From positions 558,001-622,000 of the forward strand of contig JASFYI010000001.1 of NCBI GenBank assembly GCA_030055515.1: DNA of 64,000 nt. Reading direction: 5' to 3'. Under the pieces are notes generated by a model. That model had not been told where the DNA came from and did no database searches. It saw only the letters and a list, made by a program, of their open reading frames with translations. This document shows positions 15,914-23,903 of the stretch, piece after piece. The translations under genes and the position numbers were made by a program. Every line of letters starts with the position of its first letter. Position 1 is the stretch's first letter. The stretch comes from Methanolinea sp. GTDB lineage: Archaea; Halobacteriota; Methanomicrobia; Methanomicrobiales; Methanospirillaceae.

Positions 15914-17169
15914 ATAACCCCCTCCCCAAATCACCATTCAGCCAACCGTTGTAATTGAATCTTATCTCCAAATCCCAGAGAAATTACGAGTCCGAGTAAA
16001 AGTACATTCAGGCAGACCGTCTTTTTCACAGATCGCGTCGTATACTTGTGGATCCTCTTCAAACCGAATGCATTTTTCGCCATTTTAAAGACATCCTCGA
16101 TGAGGGATCTCTTCTCCACGAGTTGGATCTCGTCGCGGAGGTACATCACCAACCGGCGTGCCAGGGAAGTGTATCTCTGGAAGAGCTGTTTCGTATCAGA
16201 CCTCCCGAAAATCCAGAGGGGAAAATTGAGTTTCCTGAGCAGTTTGGACAATGAAAAGTTCTTCTTTGTAAAAATCATCGGGACGATGCTGAACGCGAAG
16301 ATTCCCTCCACGTAGTTATCGTACGCGTCGTATCCCTTGTCGAAAACGACTGTATCTCCAATCCGAACGATTCTGCGCCTTTTCAATTCACTCACGATCT
16401 CCCGGAAAATGGTGGAGTCGTGGGGAGATCCCGGATGGAGCAGGAAACAGACCGGCCGCAGGGAATGTGCATCGAGTGCGAGAGTGAGTTTGTAGCCGAT
16501 ATAGTGGCCGTGGGTGGGACAATACCCCCACGCGTAGTCCCTATTCTCCAGCTGTTTCTTCGTATACTTTTTCCTGAACCAGTTCAAATCGAGGGTAATC
16601 GCGGTTGCATCCACGATAAACGTGTTCCACCCTCGTCTCCTCCTCCTCGTGCAACAGGAATTGAGGATCCCGTTCACGAGGGAGATGAACTGGGTTTCAT
16701 CGAACCTGCTCAGTGTTTTATAGACTGAATCGACCGTGGGAATCGTGCGAATGTCCAGGAATTTACGGAGTCTCCTGCGATTTACCAATTCCTGGATGAC
16801 AAAGGAACAATCACAAGAGAAGAACATCGCGGTGAGAACAATCGCGATTGCATCTAAAGTTGCGGGAATGGGCTCAATCTCATTTCTCGCAAATACCTGT
16901 TGGGCGGGACGACTGGTGATGAGTTCCAGGACTCGTTCGAGGAGAAACCATTTTGGGTCCTTGCGATCCCCTACCAGAGGGGGATGCATCTTATCACCAA
17001 ATATGTATTCCCCTCCGAGTACGATCAATTTTACGATTTAATCTTGCGTATTTTTCGATTTAGGGGTTTTTCGAAATGTACTTTTACACCAGGCGCGTGA
17101 ATCTCCTGTACATTGTGAATTGAAAAGAGTATCATGCGTATCTTTGGTGAGAGAAATGGAGGGGGTTAA
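15914..17169 (-). mobile_element. Insertion sequence, IS4-superfamily-like, about 1.26 kb
   Basis: The element contains one DDE transposase gene and is visibly richer in A+T than its flanks. Near-perfect 12-bp terminal inverted repeats are visible: ATAACCCCCTCC at 15914-15925 and the complement of TTAACCCCCTCC at 17158-17169. No convincing target-site duplication is seen, so the exact ends could differ by a few bases. A separate 13-bp inverted pair (GTAAAAGTACATT) lies at 15996-16008 and 17075-17087. Confidence 0.7.
15931..16989 (-). CDS. DDE transposase
   Basis: This 352-residue transposase of the DDE_Tnp_1 (IS4/IS5-like) type carries candidate catalytic acids in FIVDATAIT, VVFDKGYDAYDNY and RSLIEDVFKMAK. 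The frame has no stops or frameshifts, so the element may still be active. An upstream TTG at 17028 would lengthen the protein by 13 residues; the ATG at 16989 is preferred, with a GGTGA four bases before it. Codon use is more A+T rich than in neighbouring genes, consistent with recent arrival. It fills nearly all of the insertion sequence. Confidence 0.85.
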   Translation of the reverse strand: MHPPLVGDRKDPKWFLLERVLELITSRPAQQVFARNEIEPIPATLDAIAIVLTAMFFSCDCSFVIQELVNRRRLRKFLDIRTIPTVDSVYKTLSRFDETQFISLVNGILNSCCTRRRRRGWNTFIVDATAITLDLNWFRKKYTKKQLENRDYAWGYCPTHGHYIGYKLTLALDAHSLRPVCFLLHPGSPHDSTIFREIVSELKRRRIVRIGDTVVFDKGYDAYDNYVEGIFAFSIVPMIFTKKNFSLSKLLRKLNFPLWIFGRSDTKQLFQRYTSLARRLVMYLRDEIQLVEKRSLIEDVFKMAKNAFGLKRIHKYTTRSVKKTVCLNVLLLGLVISLGFGDKIQLQRLAEW

Positions 17170-17222
17170 CTTATAGTAATACACATCAGATATAATATAA
17201 CACCATATGTTATTACTCCACT

Positions 17223-18056
17223 CTACCTTCGCCAGAGATCCTCCCCTTCCGGAACTGCCCGCCGCCCCCCTCGTGCCGGTAGCGGGGGATCGCCCTGGCC
17301 CCGATCCCCGCCGCGGCGGAAGGGAGTGTGCATTTCCACGTAGGCCAGGCCCTGCTCCACCATCCCGATGTCCGGGACCTCGAGGATCCACGGTACACCC
17401 GCCGGGAGCCTCCCGAGGAGAGAGGGGTAGTCCATGCTGCCTCTCCCTGGCGGGAGATGATCGTCGGTGCTCCCGCAGTTGTCGTGGAGATGGACGATGC
17501 AAGGGGTCGCCAGCGAGAGGAACCTGTCAAGAACGTTGTTGAGGTGGGCGTGGCCCACGTCGAGGCAGAATGAGAGGCCCCTCCCGGCAATTTCCGGCAG
17601 GAGGCCGGTATCCCGAAAGTGGCACATCTCCCACGATCCCATGTTCTCGACCGCGACCCTGACCCCGACCTCCTCCTGGACCCTTGCGAGATCGTCGAGG
17701 GAGCGGGAGAGGGCAGACCGCGACACCTCTTCCTGGCCGGGCCAGGGGGAGATCCCGGGGTGCACGACGACGGCGGAAGCACCGAGGTCTCCCGCGCGCT
17801 CGCAGACCGCGGAGACGAGCGCGACGGAGGCCATCCGGACCGGTTCGCGGGTGCTCGCGAGGTTGATGTCCGCGGTCGGGGCATGGACAGAGAGGGAGAT
17901 GCCGCGGCAAGGAGACAGGCATTCCCCGTAGTCGAGGATATCGTGCGCTGCATCCGCGAATATCTCGACCGTGTCTGTCAGTTCCACGATCAGCCCGAAC
18001 GCCTCCGGGAGTGGCCGGTCAAGGCAGCACCACGTCGAGCAGCCAATTCGCCTCAC
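17223..18056 (-). CDS. Sugar-phosphate isomerase/epimerase-like TIM-barrel protein
   Basis: This 277-residue protein has the AP-endonuclease-2/xylose-isomerase-like TIM barrel. Signature strands carrying likely metal ligands are visible: VVVHPGISPWPG, VAVENMGSW, FCLDVGHAHLN and VHLHDNCGSTDDH. The GTG start overlaps the stop of the upstream ATPase gene as GTGA, so it is a stable part of the BtuCD-like operon. Members act on sugars, inositols or hydroxypyruvate; the substrate here is unknown. Placement with a corrinoid-type transporter suggests processing of an imported ligand or a side-chain sugar, but that is inference. Confidence 0.82.
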   Translation of the reverse strand: MRRIGCSTWCCLDRPLPEAFGLIVELTDTVEIFADAAHDILDYGECLSPCRGISLSVHAPTADINLASTREPVRMASVALVSAVCERAGDLGASAVVVHPGISPWPGQEEVSRSALSRSLDDLARVQEEVGVRVAVENMGSWEMCHFRDTGLLPEIAGRGLSFCLDVGHAHLNNVLDRFLSLATPCIVHLHDNCGSTDDHLPPGRGSMDYPSLLGRLPAGVPWILEVPDIGMVEQGLAYVEMHTPFRRGGDRGQGDPPLPARGGRRAVPEGEDLWRR

Positions 18057-19306
18057 CGTTCTCTCCCCCCTATCGTCCTGATGATACGGAGCGCGGACGG
18101 GAAGTCGGGGACCTCCCGGGCCCCACTTTCTATCAGAGAACGGACGATGCGCTTTGCTTCGCCATCGGTGTAGTCCCATTTTTGGCCGTTCCACGATGAG
18201 AATCCCACCAGCACGACGCGGTGGCAATCCACGCGGGAGAGGACCTCGAGGTTCCCGATATTCCCCTTTCCCCACGGGCCCCGCGTGACGATGACCGCGT
18301 CGGCATCCGCGACGAGCCCTTCCAGTCTCCTTTTCGAATCGTCGGATATGGGACTGAAAGGGGGTTCCGCGATGCACGGGATACCGAGCGTATCTGCCGC
18401 GACGAAGTCGCTGTCGTTGACGGAGAGGACCCCCGCCGTCACGGAAAACCCGAGGGAACGGAGCGCAGAGAGGATACTCGCTCCCTCCCCGCCGCCGCAT
18501 ACGACGTGGACCCTCGTGCTGTCTTCCACGTCACCCGGGAGGGGCGGGATGAGCGAGATAGACGGGCGCCCCGTGAGGGGATCCTCCCGGACGACGGCGC
18601 GGATGCCAAATGCCCTCTCGATGTTCTCCCCGGTGAGGACTTCCCGCGGTTCTCCCAACGCGAGGATCCTGTGGTCGTGGAGGAGGACCAACCTGTCGCA
18701 GAAATGCGCGGCGTGATTGAGGTCGTGGAAGACCCCGATGACCGTGATCCGGCGCGCAAGATCCCTGACGACCTGGAGAATCGCGACCTGGTGCCCGAGG
18801 TCGAGGTGGGCGGTTGCCTCGTCGAGGAGGAGGACTTCCGGTTCCTGCGCGAGTGCCCGGGCGATGATAACCCTCTGCAGTTCGCCCCCGGAGATCTCCC
18901 GGGTGGACCTCTCCGCGAGGTGCGCAATCCCGGTCACCTCCATGACCCGCCGCACGGCCTCACGGTCAGCCGGCCTCTCGGCCCCGAGCATCCCTATGTG
19001 GGGGTACCGCCCCATCATCACCACGTCCTGCACGGGGAAGTCGAATCCCGGCGCCGTTGCCTGCGGGACCATACCCACCATCCGGGCAAGGTCCCTCGCG
19101 GGGTATTCTCCTACCTCCTTCCCTCCGAGGAGGATGGTCCCGCGGGACGGTGCGACGAGCCGGGCGATCGCCTTGAGGAGCGTCGTTTTCCCTGAGCCGT
19201 TCGGGCCGATGATGCCAAGGAATGTCCCCCTCGGGGACTGGAGCGATATACCGGACAGGACGAGGTGCGCGCCGTAGCTGAGGTCCACTCCCGAGATGGC
19301 TAACAC
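18053..19306 (-). CDS. BtuD-type ABC ATPase with extra C-terminal domain
   Basis: This 417-residue protein has an N-terminal FecE/BtuD ATPase domain (Walker A GPNGSGKTT, signature ISGGELQRVIIARAL, Walker B LLLDEATAHLD). It then has about 150 additional residues opening with VHVVCGGGEGASILSALRSLG, a Rossmann-like glycine-rich strand, followed by ADAVIVTRGPWGKGNIGNL. Ordinary BtuD proteins are about 250 residues, so this is a fusion. The GTG at 19306 overlaps the permease stop by seven bases. It energises the BtuC-like permease upstream; the added domain may sense or handle the ligand. Confidence 0.9.
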   Translation of the reverse strand: MLAISGVDLSYGAHLVLSGISLQSPRGTFLGIIGPNGSGKTTLLKAIARLVAPSRGTILLGGKEVGEYPARDLARMVGMVPQATAPGFDFPVQDVVMMGRYPHIGMLGAERPADREAVRRVMEVTGIAHLAERSTREISGGELQRVIIARALAQEPEVLLLDEATAHLDLGHQVAILQVVRDLARRITVIGVFHDLNHAAHFCDRLVLLHDHRILALGEPREVLTGENIERAFGIRAVVREDPLTGRPSISLIPPLPGDVEDSTRVHVVCGGGEGASILSALRSLGFSVTAGVLSVNDSDFVAADTLGIPCIAEPPFSPISDDSKRRLEGLVADADAVIVTRGPWGKGNIGNLEVLSRVDCHRVVLVGFSSWNGQKWDYTDGEAKRIVRSLIESGAREVPDFPSALRIIRTIGGRER

Positions 19307-20256
19307 GATTCGCGCCTCCTTCGGAGGAGGAAAACGAAGAACGGGGCGCCGAAGAACGCGGTGACCACCCCAACCGGGACCTCGTTTCCCGCGGTCCGTG
19401 CGAGTGCATCGGAGAGGACGAGGAGGATACCCCCCGCCATCATCGACGCGGGGAGGAGGACCCTGTGACCCGGGCCGGAGACGAGCCGCATGATGTGGGG
19501 TGTGATCAGGCCGATGAACCCGATGCTCCCCGCGATCGAGACCGCGACCGCGGTGATGAATGCACTGGTCACGAGGAGGGATCTCTTGAGGAGCTCGGTG
19601 TCGACCCCGAGCGTGATGGCGTCCTCCTCGCCGAGCGAGAGGATATCCTGCTCCCGCGAGAGGAGGAAGAGGGGAACTGCAGCGGGAACGACGAGGAGGC
19701 CGACCCAGACGTCGTTCCACGAGGCCGTCCAGAATCCCCCCATGAGCCACAGGAAGATCTGGTGCAGGGACTCCCCTGCGGTGTACATCGTGAACGAGAG
19801 GACAGCACCGAGGAACATCGATACCGCGATGCCGGTCAAGAGGAGCTGTTCGACCCGTATCCGCCCCGCCCGCCGCGAGATCCCGTAGACGAGGGATGCT
19901 GCCCCGATGCACCCGGCGAATGCGAAGGGCATGGAATACGCGCCGCCGAGCACGATGATTGCCGTTGCGGCGCCGAGCGCACCCCCGGCCGATGTCCCGA
20001 GGAGGTAGGGGTCTGCCATCGGGTTACGGAAGAGCCCCTGCAGCACGACACCCGATGCCGCGAGCCCTGCCCCGACGAGCGCGGCGGAGAGAACCCGCGG
20101 GAGTCGGATGCCGTAGAGGATCGTGTCTCCCGGCACACCATCGGAGAGCGAGAAGAAAGGGATACCCGCGGGGCCGACGAGGGTGCACAAGACGATGCTC
20201 GCACCGAGGAGGGATCCGAGGAGGAGGATCACGGCTCCCGAACTGCACCGCGCCAT
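19300..20256 (-). CDS. BtuC/FecCD-type ABC permease
   Basis: This 318-residue polytopic permease of the FecCD family carries the conserved ASGVVLQGLFRNPMADPYLLG loop, here cited in parts as VVLQGLFRNPMADP, and the C-terminal GFIGLITPHIMRL. It likely imports corrinoid or a related chelate. No binding-protein gene lies in this operon; the best candidate partner is the BtuF-like gene at 21926-23062 on the same strand. The ATG at 20256 is chosen because it opens the first membrane segment. An A+T-rich promoter with a long inverted repeat lies immediately upstream. Confidence 0.92.
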   Translation of the reverse strand: MARCSSGAVILLLGSLLGASIVLCTLVGPAGIPFFSLSDGVPGDTILYGIRLPRVLSAALVGAGLAASGVVLQGLFRNPMADPYLLGTSAGGALGAATAIIVLGGAYSMPFAFAGCIGAASLVYGISRRAGRIRVEQLLLTGIAVSMFLGAVLSFTMYTAGESLHQIFLWLMGGFWTASWNDVWVGLLVVPAAVPLFLLSREQDILSLGEEDAITLGVDTELLKRSLLVTSAFITAVAVSIAGSIGFIGLITPHIMRLVSGPGHRVLLPASMMAGGILLVLSDALARTAGNEVPVGVVTAFFGAPFFVFLLRRRRESC

Positions 20257-20261
20257 TATAG

Positions 20262-20293
20262 AAAAATTATTTGCTTTAAGTAAAATAATTTTT
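20262..20293. promoter_or_regulatory. Perfect 11-bp inverted repeat in btuC promoter
   Basis: AAAAATTATTT (20262-20272) and AAATAATTTTT (20283-20293) form a perfect inverted repeat with a 10-bp spacer. It sits six bases upstream of the BtuC-like start and between two divergent genes. Its geometry suits a dimeric repressor binding at the core promoter, although A+T richness alone makes such repeats more likely. Confidence 0.45.
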
Positions 20294-20327
20294 TCATGTT
20301 GCGGGGTGGAGAGGACTGGACCTGATC

Positions 20328-20993
20328 GTGGGCGGGGGGAGGTACGGCGTGAAGGCAGCACGGTTCCTCGAGGCGGAGGGGACCCAGTACATACTCGTCG
20401 ATGTTGATCCCCGCTGCCCTGCAGCCACTCTCGTGACGTCCAGGGGTAACTTCGCGCATTTCATCTGCGGTGGCCTGGATGAGGCGTACGACGCGTTCGT
20501 CGAGTGCAAACCCCGGCGAATCTTCCCGGCCGCACCCGTCCACGTCGCGGCAGGGATGGTCTCAGCTGCCCTTGGATTCCGGGAATCGGCGCCCGCCCTT
20601 TTCCCCGTCCTCTCCCATGTTCCACCCGGACTCGTGGTGGGGACAAAGAGAGGGTCTCTCTTCCTCTCGCGGAACAGGTCGGGCCGGTGCCTCGCCGACT
20701 GCCCTGAACCGGACGCGTGCCCTGTCACCCGGGATTCACGGCAAATCCCGGTCCACGCCCTCCTCCGGGAGATCCTCCCCGGTGCGCACATCCTCGAGAG
20801 CCGTCAGGTCACGCCCGGACTCGGGGCCATCATGGGCGAGGATCTCGATAGGCTCCTCGCAGAAGTCGGCGACAGGGACCGCGTGGTCATCGGCACAGCG
20901 TGCAGGTGCCACGGTGTCGTGACCGCCCTTGAAAGGCCCGGGCGGGAATGGTCATGCAGTGAAATGCGACTGGATTCCGTGGAGCACCCGTGA
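20328..20993 (+). CDS. Hypothetical protein with Rossmann-like N-terminus and Cys motif
   Basis: This protein of about 221 residues is not assigned to a family. It starts with a nucleotide-binding-like strand and loop (IVGGGRYGVKAARFLE), followed by an acidic strand end (ILVDVD). A Cys-rich segment, GRCLADCPEPDACPVT, and a later TACRCHG could bind a metal or Fe-S cluster. The start is uncertain: GTG 20328 cuts into the first beta strand, and the frame continues upstream through LDLIV without ATG or GTG, so a CTG start near 20316-20322 is possible. It is divergent from the BtuCD-like operon. Confidence 0.6.
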   Translation: MGGGRYGVKAARFLEAEGTQYILVDVDPRCPAATLVTSRGNFAHFICGGLDEAYDAFVECKPRRIFPAAPVHVAAGMVSAALGFRESAPALFPVLSHVPPGLVVGTKRGSLFLSRNRSGRCLADCPEPDACPVTRDSRQIPVHALLREILPGAHILESRQVTPGLGAIMGEDLDRLLAEVGDRDRVVIGTACRCHGVVTALERPGREWSCSEMRLDSVEHP

Positions 20994-21072
20994 AAATTTG
21001 ATTTCCGTATGTAAATACTATTTGAAATAAAATATAAATATAATATTATGAAAAATTCCCATGGTGATTTCC

Positions 21073-21267
21073 ATGGAATGTCCCAGGTACGCGAAGATTA
21101 ACGAGGAACAACTCGCGGAGATAAGGGCACTCGAGAGGAAGTTGAATCTCGTTCTCGTTGCCTACGAGAAGGTGCCGGCTTACAAGAAGCTCACCCCCGG
21201 AGAGCTCGCCCGCATCAGGGCCCTTGAGAGTGAGACGGGGTCGATACTGGTCGCGTACGAGGCCTGA
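21073..21267 (+). CDS. Small helical protein with internal duplication
   Basis: This 64-residue protein contains two copies of a helical unit: EEQLAEIRALERKLNLVLVAYE and ELARIRALESETGSILVAYEA, cited here as LAEIRALE...LVLVAYE and LARIRALE...ILVAYE. A GGTGAT Shine-Dalgarno four bases before ATG 21073 supports this start over the ATG at 21061. A strongly A+T-rich promoter precedes it. No function is recognised; the repeated amphipathic helices suggest a small coiled or helical-hairpin adaptor. Confidence 0.6.
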   Translation: MECPRYAKINEEQLAEIRALERKLNLVLVAYEKVPAYKKLTPGELARIRALESETGSILVAYEA

Positions 21268-21468
21268 CATTCCCTGTGCCGGAAAACGGGGAAACAACGC
21301 GACGGACGAATTTCCGTTCGGACTGAGTGGAGTCTGTACCTTTCCAGTCGCGTGGGTGCGGCACGTGCACTTACCGACGAGACGGCGGATTGGCAGGTCC
21401 CCTCGAGGTATTGTCAAAAACGAATTTACCCTCCCGCGTGCGAGCCGACCAGGGAAGCGAGGGGAGAC

Positions 21469-21837
21469 TCACTCCCCCTTCCTTCCCAGCCGTTCCTTCT
21501 CCTTCTCGATCACCCACACCACGAAGTCGTCGACTGATGAGAAGGGACCCCCGGGAACAGGGACCGGATCTCCCCTCCTCGTGTCGAGGAACGAGAGGGC
21601 TGCACTGTCCCCCGGCCGGTAGGAATACCTGACTTCGAAGGCGGGTTCCGGCCCCCTTATCGTCGGGTGCCTCGCCCTCCCGAACGCGAGGGCGACGGCC
21701 CATTCCTCCTCGCGGATGTCCACGTACACCGTCGCGAGGATGACGCCGCCGGGGGCTGTCACCGCGGTTGCCGACTCGAACGATTCCACGGCACTCTTCA
21801 CTTTGCCTTTCGGTACGTATCCATAGTAACGTGACAT
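21469..21837 (-). CDS. Hypothetical cytoplasmic protein, 122 residues
   Basis: This protein has no recognised family. It looks like a compact alpha/beta protein with several beta strands (GGVILATVYVDI, EVRYSYRPGDSAALSFLD) and a charged C-terminal helix ending in EKEKERLGRKGE. No signal peptide or metal motif is seen. It follows the BtuF-like gene on the same strand after an 88-bp gap, so it might be cotranscribed. Confidence 0.6.
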   Translation of the reverse strand: MSRYYGYVPKGKVKSAVESFESATAVTAPGGVILATVYVDIREEEWAVALAFGRARHPTIRGPEPAFEVRYSYRPGDSAALSFLDTRRGDPVPVPGGPFSSVDDFVVWVIEKEKERLGRKGE

Positions 21838-21925
21838 GGTGCATCACTCCGGTTCATTCGCGGGAGTATCCCTCCTTTCTCATGACCGCTGGGGTTTTTC
21901 CCATCTCTCATGCGATAATCCCACC

Positions 21926-23062
21926 TCACTCCCTGTTGCCCCGACCACTCCCCATCCGCAGGGAAATTGCCGCGATTGCTACCAGTGCGCAGACGGGCGC
22001 GAGGAACGGGAGGGAGAGGGTTCGTGTCGCCTCCGACGCCGGATCCCCACGGGCATCCTGCTCCTCGTCCACCGAACTGATGCCGGATGCGAACAATTCG
22101 AGAGCTTCCACGACACGGGGACCCGCACGGTCCACGATGTCCGAATCGACGAGGAAAACCCTGCCGTTCCGGATAGCCGACACCCCCGCGAAACGCGGCT
22201 CTTCCCTGAAGTACCGCGCGATCGCGTCCCCGCCGCCACCCATCCCCGTCCCCGTGTTCACGACGAGCACCTCGGGATCCGCGCTTATGAAGTCTTCTAT
22301 CCCCACATTCTTCCAGCCTTCGAGGTGCGCGAATGCATTTCTCCCGCCCGCGAGCCGGATGAGCTTGTCCTGGAGCGTCCCGTTCCCGCTCACGTAGATG
22401 GGGTTGTTCCATATCACGTGCGCGACGCGCGGGCGGTACTCTGCCCCTCTCGTCCTCACCTCGATCGCGTCGATCCTCCGGCGCAGGTCACCTGTGACTA
22501 CCCTCGCGTTCTCTTTCGCACCCGTTGCCAGCCCGATGAGCTCGATGTCTTTGAGGACGTCGTCGAGGGTCAGGGGGTGGAGGGACACGACGGGGATTCC
22601 GAGGGAACGGATACTCTCCACGACGTCCTTTCCGTTCCCGTACGCCGCGACGACGAGGTCGGGCCGGAGCGCGACTACCTTCTCGATGCTCACCGTGCTG
22701 TAACCCCCGACCTTTTGTTTTCCCTTTGCCTCCGGCGGGAAGTTGCAGTAATCCGTCACGCCGACAACCCTGTCGCCGAGCCCGAGCGCGTAGAGGATCT
22801 CGGTGTTCGACGGGGCAAGGGAGACGATCCTCTGGGGCGGGGACGGGATTACGACCGTCGTTCCCGTGTCGTCGGTGACGGAGACCGCCGTGCACGGGGG
22901 TGACACGGCAAGCAGGAGGAGAGCGAGGTGGAGAATCAGCAGTGAAGTGTGCTTCCTGGACCCTCCGTGCACATTGTTCCGCGTGCTGCCCGGCCTTGCC
23001 ATGGTGGCCGGGAGTGCCCTCCCACGCGGGGATGAAGAGGTGGGTTGTTGGAGTTTTCTCAT
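21926..23062 (-). CDS. btuF: BtuF-type corrinoid/chelate-binding protein with C-terminal anchor
   Basis: This binding protein of up to 378 residues has a Peripla_BP_2 fold. The first lobe includes RIVSLAPSNTEILYALGLGDRVVGVT and VALRPDLVVAAYG, read here as the short motifs SLAPSNTEILYALG and LRPDLVVA typical of BtuF. A C-terminal hydrophobic segment followed by basic residues suggests membrane anchoring. The ATG at 23062 overlaps the pilin-like gene stop (ATGA), giving an unusually long N-region; ATG 23002 or a later GTG would give a more normal signal peptide. It is the likely receptor for the nearby BtuCD-like proteins. Confidence 0.87.
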   Translation of the reverse strand: MRKLQQPTSSSPRGRALPATMARPGSTRNNVHGGSRKHTSLLILHLALLLLAVSPPCTAVSVTDDTGTTVVIPSPPQRIVSLAPSNTEILYALGLGDRVVGVTDYCNFPPEAKGKQKVGGYSTVSIEKVVALRPDLVVAAYGNGKDVVESIRSLGIPVVSLHPLTLDDVLKDIELIGLATGAKENARVVTGDLRRRIDAIEVRTRGAEYRPRVAHVIWNNPIYVSGNGTLQDKLIRLAGGRNAFAHLEGWKNVGIEDFISADPEVLVVNTGTGMGGGGDAIARYFREEPRFAGVSAIRNGRVFLVDSDIVDRAGPRVVEALELFASGISSVDEEQDARGDPASEATRTLSLPFLAPVCALVAIAAISLRMGSGRGNRE

Positions 23063-23643
23063 TGCAGGACGAACTCTCCCTTCTGGATGACCTTCTGGCT
23101 CGCCTTGTCGATGATCGCGTACTCGCACCGCGTGTTCAGGTACGCTGCCTCGCCACCGGCCGCCCCTTTCGGTTTCCACGATATCTGGGAACCGAGCGGG
23201 TCGATGCGGCAGTTGTCAGCGTAGAGCATGAACTTGTCCCCCGACGCGATGAAGCCGTCACCCGATCCCACCTCGACGAGGTACTTCGTGGTCCCGGCGG
23301 GGAGGCACGTCGAGTCGGGGACGTCGTCTGCGAGCGAGATCGTGTACTTCGCGTCCTGGCTCTGTATCTGCACCGCGATCTCGTTCAGTGCGAAACCGTC
23401 ACCGCCGGCATGCTCGAAGAGGAGCCCGTTCTTCGCCGTGAAATTGGCGGGGTAATCCGGCTGCCAGTTCGCCGTGTTCGTGTCCTTTATCGATTCGATC
23501 GCGGGGCTGACCTTGATGGACGCCTGCGGGGCTTTCCTGCTCTCTCCCGCGAGTCCACCGGCAAACCCGCTGACCACGGCGGCGATGATGATCGTCACCA
23601 CGAGCATCAGCATCACGCCGACCACGGGCGAGACGGCATCCAC
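23059..23643 (-). CDS. Archaeal type IV pilin-like protein
   Basis: This 194-residue protein opens with the class III signal/pilin core DAVSPVVGVMLMLVVTIIIAAVVSGF, recognisable by SPVVGVMLMLVVTIIIAA, the archaeal pilin N-terminal family. The remainder is a beta-rich head domain. The only in-frame start is GTG 23643, which gives almost no charged prepeptide. A well-placed Shine-Dalgarno and ATGs (23663, 23657) lie just upstream in another frame, so an indel or altered start is possible. It is coupled to the BtuF-like gene, suggesting a surface pilin-like partner for substrate capture. Confidence 0.78.
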   Translation of the reverse strand: MDAVSPVVGVMLMLVVTIIIAAVVSGFAGGLAGESRKAPQASIKVSPAIESIKDTNTANWQPDYPANFTAKNGLLFEHAGGDGFALNEIAVQIQSQDAKYTISLADDVPDSTCLPAGTTKYLVEVGSGDGFIASGDKFMLYADNCRIDPLGSQISWKPKGAAGGEAAYLNTRCEYAIIDKASQKVIQKGEFVLQ

Positions 23644-23707
23644 ATTCCAATCTTCATTCTCATTCCTCCGCTCCGCTGCGTTGTGAAGGGCGGGCCCCTC
23701 CCCTCAC

Positions 23708-23770
23708 AACAAAATTTTGTTTGTTCTAAAACTATATAAATTGATCAAATTTTTTTGTTGAAAAACAAAA
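23708..23770. promoter_or_regulatory. Pilin-operon promoter with paired inverted repeats
   Basis: A minus-strand TATA box (TTTATATAGT, 23740-23731) is flanked by two related palindromes: AACAAAATTTTGTT (23708-23721) at the expected transcription start and TTTTGTT-N4-AACAAAA (23753-23770) upstream. They share the same AACAAAA/TTTTGTT arms. This looks like a two-site repressor arrangement for the pilin-BtuF operon. Confidence 0.5.
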
Positions 23771-23903
23771 TTATTTTTTTAATCCGCGACGAGTGATCCC
23801 GCGGGAGACTGCTCCACTGCTTCGTCAGCCTTGCGGGGGGTTTCCAGTCGCCGCTCGGAGTTCATCATGGAATGGCGGATATGCCAAAAGAGAGGAATGT
23901 ACC

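Noticed and set aside
15996-17087. 13-bp inverted pair GTAAAAGTACATT considered as the ends of the insertion sequence
   Set aside because: The left copy lies inside the transposase coding sequence, so the outer 12-bp repeats are better ends; the inner pair may be a relic or chance.
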